A DNA stretch of 38,253 nt from Pelargonium nanum. Its lineage: Eukaryota; Streptophyta; Magnoliopsida; Geraniales; Geraniaceae. The stretch is from contig JAYMTF010000369.1 of the NCBI GenBank assembly GCA_036897485.1, forward strand, positions 1 through 38,253, in the 5' to 3' direction. Under the pieces are notes generated by a model, which worked only from the letters and a program-made list of their open reading frames with translations, was not told the DNA's origin and did not search any database. The position numbers were made by a program, and so were the translations under genes. Positions 22,711 through 31,900 of this stretch are shown here, one piece after another (position 1 is the first letter of the stretch; each line of letters begins with the position of its first letter).

Positions 22711-25336
22711 CTAATTCAAAGAATCAGCACCATTGAACAAAACCTCCCCCACAGAATCACACACTAGCTCTTCGATCTCTACCAAGCACTCCTTCATCAA
22801 CCTTGTTTTCTTGGACCTAGACCCTTTAAGCTTCTTTTCTTGGATCTTCAAGCTCTGTAGCCTCTCCTTGCTTTCCTTCAAGTCTTCTTGTAGCACCTCA
22901 ATCTCTTTATGGAGCTCTGTGGTTTTTGTGCTGACCTCAGTTATGTCATTATGGAGCTTAGTAAGGATCCGATCCGCGTGCTTGTCAGCTCTAAAACCAA
23001 AGTATGCATACACAACTCTTCTCAGCTTATCAAATATTTGATGAATTTTGAACCCTCCAATCAGCTGCACATATTTCAGTTTACACCACCAATCAACAAG
23101 TAGCTTCTCTGTCACATCCTTAACCATAGTGTCACACATTTCACAAACCACTTCACAGAGAATGATAAAGAAAACCATCTTTGTACTTGAGCTGAACTTG
23201 GATTCTGCACTAACATCTCCATATTTAGCAATCAAGGCTTCTAGAGCTGAAGCTACGCGCCTTGTTACTGTGTACTTGTCAATGTTGACAGCCTTTTCGG
23301 TGCTTTCAGCGACAATACTAAATGTATCCATGAAAGACTTCAGTTCCCTTATTTTCGTGCGGATAGTTTCATTCTTCAAGAACTCTTGCATCTCATGGTT
23401 TGATGCAGACTCTTCCAGAGCAGACTGTATGTGTTCTATCTCTTCATCTTCAAACTTTACTGCCTCCATGAACTGTTTAATAGCTTCGTCTGAGTATAGA
23501 GATAATGCATCATGATCGTCTTGCTGTGACAAATCTTTATCATCCGAGTGAAAGTTTCCCAAATAGCCTCCTACTAATTCTAAAATCCAAGTACTCCTTT
23601 CGAATTCTGTCTGATCGGTTTCTGGTCTGGACTTGAAAATATCCCTCACACTTTCCTCCCTTTCGGTGTACTTGTCCTTTTCACTCTCATTTTCTGTTTT
23701 CTCTTGTTCCAAAGCTATTGCTCTAACCAGCTTCACATCTTTGAGATCTCCTTTTAAAATAAGGATTACCTACAAACAATAGTAATAATGATTCAAATAG
23801 GGGGAAATGTAGACGCCAATATTTGTACATTTGATCAAAGTTCATCTCTCAAAAGATGATGTGACGTACCTTGGATATCACGCATCCTACATGAGCTTCA
23901 AACTTGCATACAGCACAATAATAGATGCATTCAGATGGATCTCTTTTATCCTCGCAGGCGTCGCAGTAACACTGATTTATGTCTTCTTCAACAAGATGGG
24001 GTTCAAGGGTGAGGTCATGGAAGTGACATTCATGACTGATAGTAACTGGCAAAGGGCAGTGCTTGAAATCAAAATTTGTATTGCATTCCACGCAGCGGAA
24101 ACAAGCAGTTCCTGGAGAACCTATAGTTCGTTCGATGACATTAAGACCATGACTATGGTCTTCAAACTTTATCTCCGGTGCACGATTAACACATTCGAGA
24201 TCAAGGTGAAAGTCACATTCTCTGCAGCTGAAGATCATGCCACTGCAATCCCTAAGACAGCAACTGCATAAAAAATCTCTGCCATTAGCCATTCTGAGCT
24301 TGAGAGGATGTTTTGGATGAAAGGGGTGAAGTTTCTCTTGAGGCCACTCAAGACATGATTTGTCAAGAAAGAAATTGCATCCTTTGCAACTATAAGCAGA
24401 GCCCTCATTGATGGGTTTGTTGCAACCGTTGCAGCGAGTTCCACTCTTGACATCATCATGCCAAAACAAGGGATGCTCAGGGTGGATAGAATGGTGAAGC
24501 TTCTCTTTTTCCACGAGTCGCCCTAATAACTCGGTGATGACACATGTAATGTGAGCAAAGTAGTTGCACTGCAGGCAAGCATACATGTAAGCTCCTTCAA
24601 GAATCAGTTTCTTGCAAGATCCGCAAGGCAAGTCTCTTTCAGCTTCCATTTGGCTAATGGGATGCTCATGTCTTTTGTGGCAGGTAATTACACGGGGCAG
24701 CGGTTGGGGATGAGAAGCTTGTTGATCACAAGATAGGACATGGAAGTTTTCATCACACTGTATGCAACGAGCCATAGCCCCGCCAAATACACCACAAGCC
24801 GAGCAGTAAAGTCTCTTGCTGTCTCTGGAATCAAATAGTGTGAGAGGGTGATCACCGTGTTCTTGATATTTCAAAGTAGGCACAAGAGAAGCACATTTGG
24901 GGTGTAAATGGATATTACAGTTATGCTTCATGAAGTCAGAACAGCGGAACTCAGATCCACCTTGTGGTATCTTCTGGCAACAAGCACTGCATTGTATCGG
25001 ATAATGAGTTTCTGAGTACTCATTCTTTCCGGGAGTGAGCTTGTGGATGATAGTTTCTGAGTACTCATTCTTTCCGGGAGTGAGCTTGTGGATGACATTA
25101 TAGTATTGAGGAACTGTGGCACAGGATCTGCAAAGAGAGGTGGTATAGCAGTCCCAGCTGTTGCCATGTTTGAGGCATCGGTAGATCCATTGAGACTCGA
25201 TTTTGTTGCATAATTTGCACTGTGCAATGAAAGGTATATCAGCCTTATGAAGGAGCGTCAGCTTCAGCGGATGCATGTGCTTATCAGAAATCTCATCCGG
25301 GTACTGTCCATGAACTTGTTGAATTTGATTTTCCAT
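22711..25336 (-). CDS. DC1 (Cys/His-rich C1) domain protein with a long helical C-terminal half
   Basis: Two exons, 23870-25336 and 22711-23769, join in phase (AAG|GTACGT donor, TTTGTAG acceptor) to encode 841 residues. Residues 1-489 hold about seven zinc-binding DC1-type repeats, seen as CxxC pairs and HP/HPL starts: CKLC at 40-43, CSAC 116-119, CSAC 178-181, CGSC 238-241, CNGC 302-305, CSCC 357-360, CDAC 458-461. A final pair, CAVC, lies at 474-477. Residues 490-841 contain no Cys-His repeats. They are charged and helical, with a likely coiled coil (LHKEIEVLQEDLKESKERL) and a basic segment (KLKGSRSKKTRLMKE). DC1 proteins are plant-expanded and often linked to stress or defence. The C-terminal domain is not one I can name. 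A 15-residue in-frame duplication occurs at about 83-112. The start ATG at 25336 is the first in frame. Confidence 0.8.
25007..25096 (-). repeat. Perfect 45-bp in-frame tandem duplication within the DC1 gene
   Basis: Copies 25007-25051 and 25052-25096 are identical apart from the final base. They encode two copies of IHKLTPGKNEYSET between the first and second zinc repeats. The near identity points to a recent duplication or replication slippage. The frame is kept. Confidence 0.95.
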
Positions 25337-26515
25337 TCGCAGAAAATGTTGATAGCCTTATTGCTCAGCTTGTTCTGCTCTGATAATTAATTGGTATAAT
25401 TAACTGTACCTTCAAAGGAAACAAAAACAGGATTACATTATATTTTTAGGAATCAAAGAGAGTTTCAAAATAGTTTTTGTATTATGCAGAGCTAAACAAG
25501 AATGTCACATTTATAGTACTAGTAAAAACAACAAAACTTATCTAGCCAGAAGGTAAGTTTATTTTCATTGTATACATGCTCTCTAATCCAAAACTTGATA
25601 AATCAAGAAACAGACTGTAACAAAATGTTAAAGATTATGGTGGCTTACCAGAAATGTTGCTACAAGAACATGTAATGTAACAGCTTCTTTGCAGGAGTTT
25701 TGACCAAATCTTTGATTGTAGGTAAAATAATTGAATATTGGTAGTAGTGTTTGCCTTGTCTGTGTGTGTGTGTATATAACAAGAAAAACTGTAAGAGAAT
25801 AATATGTTATGGCCATTTTCTTTATTCACTCAGAAGGAAGCAACCAATTACTCTTTCTTTTCAGAGAATAATTGTTTTATCTTTAAAAAAAGAAGAAAAA
25901 GAAGATCAATGGCAGATGGAAAATAGATGGCATATTGCAGCTGTAGGCTCCAATCACCTTTAACTTTTTTCCTTTTTACATGTAATTTACATTACAGACA
26001 ATATATCAATAATTATATGAAATAGAAACATGTTTTGCATAATGAGAATTTTTTATATATAATTTTTATTTATTCAAAAGCTAAGAAGCACCACATTCTG
26101 TGGATAGCCTTTCTTCTTTATTCACCCAAAGAAAAATCACATTAGCCTTTATTAGAAGGTTAGCTTCTAGTGTTGGTTGAGTTTTTGTGTCTGAGGTCTT
26201 GAGTGATTTGAAGATAGAACAAAAGAATTGTTACTTGGAGAAAAAGCTACATTCCCAAATTTGAACAGTTCTCTTTGCAATATCAGAAAAAAGAAAACTA
26301 TGCTTATCATTTATAGCTATGTCTGTTCATGTTCTTGTAATATTATTAAACTAGTAAGTTTTAACATCAGACCAATATTTTATTGTATATAAAAAAAAAA
26401 CAATTTATGCTTTAGTTTCTGAAAATCTTTCAAATCACAGAGGTTACAAGATGTACATTAATTTTATTAAAAATCAATAAAATGAGAACAAGAACAAACA
26501 ATAATAGACACATCT
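25337..26515. other. Intergenic region: DC1 gene promoter and 3' flank of the short NLR gene
   Basis: AT-rich sequence between two minus-strand genes. It should hold the DC1 gene promoter and leader on its left side. It contains a (TG)n tract near 25758-25772 and an A-run near 26389-26400. TTTATT at 26463-26468 (AATAAA on the minus strand) is a likely poly(A) signal about 50 nt after the short NLR stop. No gene or transposon is recognised. Confidence 0.5.
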
Positions 26516-28039
26516 CTACTCTTGCTTGATCTGAGTCTTGGAATCTTCTTCTTCTTTCTTTGGGGTTTGACCGGACTTGGAATCCATTTTTTCTTTGTTC
26601 TTCTGATAAAAAATCTCCCCCAGCATTTTCGCCGCCAATGGAACTCCAGCACTCTCTCTTTTGATGTCCTGCTTGAGCTCTTCCTTCAGTTCCTTCAGCT
26701 TCACCTCTCCTAACTTCGCCTGTTCATTCGCGACTTCTTCCTTCGAAGGTTCATTCTTGGTTCCTTCCTTCTCCGCCGGCTCAGTCTTGTCTCCTTCCTT
26801 CTCCGGTTCATTCTTGTCTCCTTCCTTCGCCGGTTCATTCTTCACTTCTTCCTTCTCCGGCTCAGTCTTGACTCCTTCCTTCCCGGGTTCATTCTTGGAT
26901 TCTACCTTCTCTAGTTCATACCTGAATTCTTCGTTCGCAAGCTCGTACTTTAGAACTTCATTCACCGGTTTATCCTTGAATCCTTCCTTCTTGAAAATTG
27001 ACCAGCAGCTCTTAGTGTCAGCAAGAGGCAACAAGCTATACAAGTTCTCTTTCCGAACCATCTTCTCTGCTACTTCTTCACTCCTGCTTGTGACAATTAC
27101 TGCTCCTCCATGCTCTTTTGGCAATCCGTACGCAAGCCTGTCGCCCCACTTCTCTTTGACAATACCTTGAGGAGGAGGTAAATGCAAATCTTGGTACCAA
27201 TCCTCATTGTCCACAGCACCATCTAACACAATAAGGTACTTCTTTCCCCTCAGTTTCAGGTTCAAGGCATAAACCAGTTTTGCTAGTGCTAGTTTTTTAT
27301 CTTGATCATCGGTCTCGCGAGGCTTTAGAATCTCCTTGTTCACCCCAAGACTGCTGAGCAATCTCTCAACTACTACGAATTTGTGGTCTGGTTCTTGTTG
27401 ATCATTTTGCATTCGAAGTTTTGACATGCATATCCAGATCCTTGGGAGGAAGTGGCTCTTCACTTCTTGCTTGTTGAACAAAACCCGACAAAGGGTGGTT
27501 TTGCCAATGCCTTTCATGCCAATCATCCCAAGTGCCTTCAACTGGTTCTTGCTCTCCTCCTTCAGAAGCAACTTCTCCACCGCCTTCACCTTCCCATCAA
27601 ACCCGAAAACCTTTGTTGGATCCACTGATCTTGTGGTCAATTGGGTTGCTTCTTCTTCAGTCTTCTCTGATGCGCCTGCTTCATCTCCAAGACTTTTGGC
27701 TTTACCGATTGCTTCACTGAGCTTCTCTCTTATCTGGTTTAACATCATTCTCTTGGTGTTGATGAAAATCAGTTCTTTCTCAGTGTATTGATCATCTTTG
27801 TAGTTTCTTTTTGATAGATTCTTGCAGTCTTCGAAAGCATTATTGAGACTCTCCATTGATTCTGTAGTAAGTGATTCTGGTGGGACTAATGATGTGTGTG
27901 ATTTGGGATCTGGTTGAAGCAACTTCTTGATTTCTATGAATTGTTGGTGGAGAGGGATTTTGGAGATTCTCTTGCTCTTTTCATTGAGTCTATGGCAGAA
28001 ATGATTTTTTAGAGACTCTGCATTCACTCCCTTAGACAT
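26516..28039 (-). CDS. Short NLR-like protein with only an NB domain and an internal Lys/Glu/Pro repeat
   Basis: Intronless, 507 residues. The first ~140 residues are helical and charged, not a typical TIR. An NB-ARC-like P-loop NTPase domain follows: P-loop GMKGIGKTT at 174-182, kinase-2 YLIVLDGAVD at 268-277, RNBS-B VIVTSRS at 314-320, RNBS-C-like LLPLADTKSCW at 336-346, GLPL-like AGVPLAAK at 464-471. Between RNBS-C and GLPL lies an insert of about 90 residues (357-447) built of imperfect KNEPxKEGxKTEP-type units. The protein ends soon after GLPL, so the ARC2 part, MHD motif and LRRs are absent. It resembles the small NB-only proteins I recall from Arabidopsis (At4g19060, At5g45490 type). 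It is head to head with the NB-LRR gene at 28932. Likely a signalling or regulatory NB protein in defence, but function is inferred. Confidence 0.8.
   Translation of the reverse strand: MSKGVNAESLKNHFCHRLNEKSKRISKIPLHQQFIEIKKLLQPDPKSHTSLVPPESLTTESMESLNNAFEDCKNLSKRNYKDDQYTEKELIFINTKRMMLNQIREKLSEAIGKAKSLGDEAGASEKTEEEATQLTTRSVDPTKVFGFDGKVKAVEKLLLKEESKNQLKALGMIGMKGIGKTTLCRVLFNKQEVKSHFLPRIWICMSKLRMQNDQQEPDHKFVVVERLLSSLGVNKEILKPRETDDQDKKLALAKLVYALNLKLRGKKYLIVLDGAVDNEDWYQDLHLPPPQGIVKEKWGDRLAYGLPKEHGGAVIVTSRSEEVAEKMVRKENLYSLLPLADTKSCWSIFKKEGFKDKPVNEVLKYELANEEFRYELEKVESKNEPGKEGVKTEPEKEEVKNEPAKEGDKNEPEKEGDKTEPAEKEGTKNEPSKEEVANEQAKLGEVKLKELKEELKQDIKRESAGVPLAAKMLGEIFYQKNKEKMDSKSGQTPKKEEEDSKTQIKQE
26699..26971 (-). 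repeat. Coding repeat: imperfect KNEP/KTEP units
   Basis: About ten imperfect units of 8-11 codons with the core (K/E)(N/T)EPxKEx, read on the minus strand, inside the NB domain of the short NLR-like protein. The DNA repeats the motif TCCTTCxxCGGxTCATTCTTG on the plus strand. The region is highly charged and probably disordered. Confidence 0.85.
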
Positions 28040-28931
28040 AGCAACACAACACTAGTACTTGCAGAACTTGCAAGAGGTGGGAGGAGAAAGGAAGAATTTT
28101 TTTAGGCCAATGGAGAGAGTGAGTAAATGAACAAGAGAAGATATTGAGTTAAGAGAATGAAACTAAGAGTTGCTTCATGTCCATAACTTTGCTTGTGGAC
28201 TCGTCTTTGCATGAGATTCATAGTGTATCTCGAGTCCATGAGATCGTCAAGTTAGAATCGATTCAATACCTTTTTTTCCTTTGTACACATTCTCATTCTT
28301 GAATCCATCACTTTGCTTGTGATTTATGTTTATAAATTTGTCAAGTTAGAATCGATTTGTTTCTACGTGGCGATTCAAGACTTCATTCTTTTATGTGCAT
28401 ATATTCTCTGTCATGAGAAATAATTCAACATCTTTCACTTTTATAGTCTTTTTTTGTTTCTATGAAACTAATGAGTGCGAATCAATTCACCTTATTGTTG
28501 TCTCGTCGTTGAGTGAAAGTATGAAAATGTTGTCTCATTATCGATATGGACAATAACACAAACTATATAAGTTGTTTAAATAGCATAATATATCATTATT
28601 AAGGATGTGTTCATGATCAAGTTTCTTATTTGAGATTTTTTTTAATCAAGTCAAGAATCAACTGAATGGGGACCAACAATAAAGCTGAGATTCCAGTTTG
28701 CATTTTGCAGAAGAAACTGAAGAAGAAGAAGAAAGGTACAAAAGCTCTAATTCTTTTCTTTATCTTATTGCTCAGTTCTCTTCCTTTCCAAGTATAGTAT
28801 GGGTTCATTTTTACAGTACTGAATAACATTCTATAAATATTTGATGAACTGGGCTAGCTTGTCACAGCTCTCACCATTCAAATTCAACAGCACATAACAC
28901 AGAACAAATTGGCCTCTGAGTTGTCAGAACT
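28040..28931. promoter_or_regulatory. Shared promoter region between the two head-to-head NLR-like genes
   Basis: The two start codons are about 890 bp apart on opposite strands, so this stretch must carry both promoters and leaders. It contains an imperfect direct repeat: ACTTTGCTTGTG at about 28185 and 28310, and GTCAAGTTAGAATCGATT at about 28247 and 28337. It also has a GAA-rich run near 28715-28735. No other ORF is convincing. Transcription starts are not visible. Confidence 0.6.
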
Positions 28932-31900
28932 ATGAGTAATCAATTGACAGCTGACCAGGCACCAAAACCAGGTTCTTCTTTGTGATTTATTTAATTTAAT
29001 CCTTATTTATTTAATGTCACTTTACAATGCCTATCACATGTTTGTTAAAAGTCCCCTGAGAATATTTTCTTTGCTTGTCTGTATATTTTGAAGTTTTTTT
29101 TTTTCCCTTTTCAATGACATGACATGATTTTGTATGTATTACTGAACTTTGTAAAGCAAATGGATGACAAAGATAAAATTTCTTTGTATGGTTGTCAGTA
29201 AGATGATTATGAGAAGTAGAGAACCATCTTGACCTTAATTAGTTTCTAACTATCTGTGTATATAAATAGAGTGACCTTTCTCTTTTTTTCTTTTTTTATC
29301 AGCAAGCGGTACTCTATTACCTTTCTCAATCTGTATCGGTTATGTAAGAATTGTCTCATTGATTACTTGTTGAGTTTGAGACTGTTTCATATACGAGTCG
29401 GGTACCTTCATGCACGTGAGGGGAAGGGTTGGAGTCAAGTTTGACAGTAGGTTAAGGGAATGCTATAATTTTAGTCACACAATCAATTGATCAAAGAAGA
29501 AACTTAACAGCAAAAAACTCACACAGAAAGATGTATTGGGAAAATAGAGAGTTTTAGTGAAAGAGAACCTGACTAGGATACTTTTTCATATAAGCACAAT
29601 TTTATTTTCTTTTTTTGATAAGCAAGGAGTACTTTTATTCGATGAAAAAACTTGCTGGTTTACAAGAGGAAAACAGCAAGAGTACATACACCCAGAAAAG
29701 AAAAAAAGTATTAGACCAAGCTAACAAAAAATTTAACCCAACTGTTTCAAGCTTATTGGATTCCTGTATGAATACTATGTCAGCACCCGTGGAGAAAATT
29801 ATTCGGTTTAGTTGTTTCTTTTTTGCAATCGAGCCTAAGCTCCTGATGATCATCCATGACAAAAGAGTCATGGCTGATGATATGAGCACAATTACTAAAT
29901 AATAGTGTTCTTATTCTTAACCATTCTTCACAAAATCTTGAAGTGTTATATTGTATAAATTCAATGTTTGTTTTTTAACTTTCTGGACTTAGAAGATAAT
30001 TATCATAAAATTACTTGTATATATGCGATGAACCAAATTGTGCCATGTCTTATTTTCTGGAGGTTGAGAGGTACACACTCACTGTGTTTTTTGTGCAAAT
30101 GGGTTTTGAACATGCTGTTTATCTGAACTTTCTTGATCCTCTGTTTTTATTGGAAAAAGGCATACATAGAGTGATTAACATGCCTCCTTTGTTAGTAACT
30201 TCAAAGGGGTTAGTCTCTCATTTTGTAACTTTTCATTCATAAGTACCCTTTCATTACGTATTTGTAGATATTAGTAGGTTGTCACTCGTATAAATTGGTG
30301 CGTCGAAAATCTAATTTAGTTATTTAAGTACAGCTAAAATGTTAATAACTTAAATCCAGGCAATGGTGAGTTTTGAGTGTAAGATTTTACAAAAGAGCTT
30401 AGATAATGTAGGCAAGTAAAAACTGTACTTCTGTTGAACTTTTTCTACTTGACTATTTGTTGAAGCTCTAGCTAATTGGGATTTTCTGCATCAGGAATGC
30501 TTGTGAAAGATCGGATAGACACTGTGTCGAAAAAGCTAGATGAGTATGACAAAGTTGTTCTCTATGGGAAACGCGGAGTTGGAAAATCGTGGATGGCAAT
30601 GAAGCTAAGCCAAAGTGATTATGCAGTCAGCAAGTTTGATGTCACTATCTGGATATTCTTGAACAGAGAATATGACGAGACGGCTCTATATGAGAACATA
30701 GCCTGGCAGTTGTCTTTGTTTCCAGCCCATGAGGAGCTGGATATTGATGGGGAAGACAATGAGCAAAATGGGGAGGAAAAAGAGAAGCAGGAAGGGGCAG
30801 AGAAAGAGGGGCAAGAAAAAAAGGAAAAAGCCGAGAGGCTAGCCAAGTTGGAACAAGTGCTAATTGTGCTTGCAAAGAAGAGATGTCTTCTCATTCTTGA
30901 TGGTGGAGATCAAAAAAGTGAAGATAAGGTCATGGAACTTTTGCAGTTTTGGTGGTATCATGAGCAGAAACCTTTGTCCAAGGTTTTGGCGACTAGACGA
31001 GAAGGCAACAACGAATGGGAGGGACATTTTGAAGTTGAACCTCTCTTAAAAGATGATGCAGATTCTTTGCTGAGAGAGAGGGACACAATAGCCATTTCGG
31101 ATCAACTACGCGATGCTATCTTTGCAAAGAGTGGGGGCTTACCTGCTGCTATTATTGCTATCACAGAGGTCTTGAATCATATTGTAAAGTGTGGTTCTGG
31201 TGTTTGGACACAAGAGCATGCTTTCGAGGAAGTGATCAGTATTATGGAAGGAGACAGTTTTCAAGAAGCAAGTGAGAATCCGATAGAGCTACTTTGTCGC
31301 GGGTACGATAAGTCTCCCAATGACAATGTTATCTCTAAATGCTGTTGGCATAGCATTCAGTACTTTCAGAAGCACCGCGAGGTCCATTACAATGAGCTGA
31401 TAACTCACTGGATAATGGAGGGTTTTTATGATCCCGTTGATCATCTCGAGGAGGCCTACGAGAAGGGACATCGAGTCTTGATGTTGTTCATAGACAGCGG
31501 CTTCCTCAAGAAACAGGAGGACAATGTTGTTACAATGGCAGGAGATGCAGAGCTGAATATGACTGATCGTCGCCGCCTAGGATTTGATGGGGAAACCAAT
31601 CTGGGGCTGCCTAATGTGAAAGCAGAGGGAAAAAACTGGACAGGTCTTGGGAGAGTCATACAAGCAGATGGTATGATAAATACATACGTCCGGCATCCAC
31701 GAAAGTGGGCAAAAGTTTCAACACTCTTGGTGGATGGAAACCGGCTCTGCAGGGAAATTCCTGAGACATTCTTTCAACACATGCCTGAGCTCCACATTCT
31801 TTGCCTTTTGAATCCCAGGTTCAGGTCATTGCCTGTGTCATTGTTTGAAACTGATAAGCTTCTTGTGCTTTCTCTTAGGGGCTGTGATCTGTTAGAGAAA

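Noticed and set aside
23048..23515. Plus-strand 155-codon ORF
   Set aside because: Lies opposite exon 2 of the DC1 gene and has no domain or start context.
22711..23736. Separate 341-codon gene downstream of the DC1 gene
   Set aside because: An in-phase acceptor at 23769 and donor at 23870 join it to the DC1 exon, with only a 99-bp intron between. One gene is simpler.
26661..27170. Plus-strand ORF of 169 codons rich in Ser/Phe/Gly repeats
   Set aside because: It is the antisense shadow of the KNEP repeat in the short NLR-like gene; its repeats only mirror that coding repeat.
30476..30496. Apparent N-terminus MGFSASG of the large NB-LRR frame
   Set aside because: The codon at 30476 is TTG, and the seven codons overlap a polypyrimidine/CAG acceptor (CATCAG ending at 30494). 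The true start is either a spliced upstream exon or the ATG at 30497.
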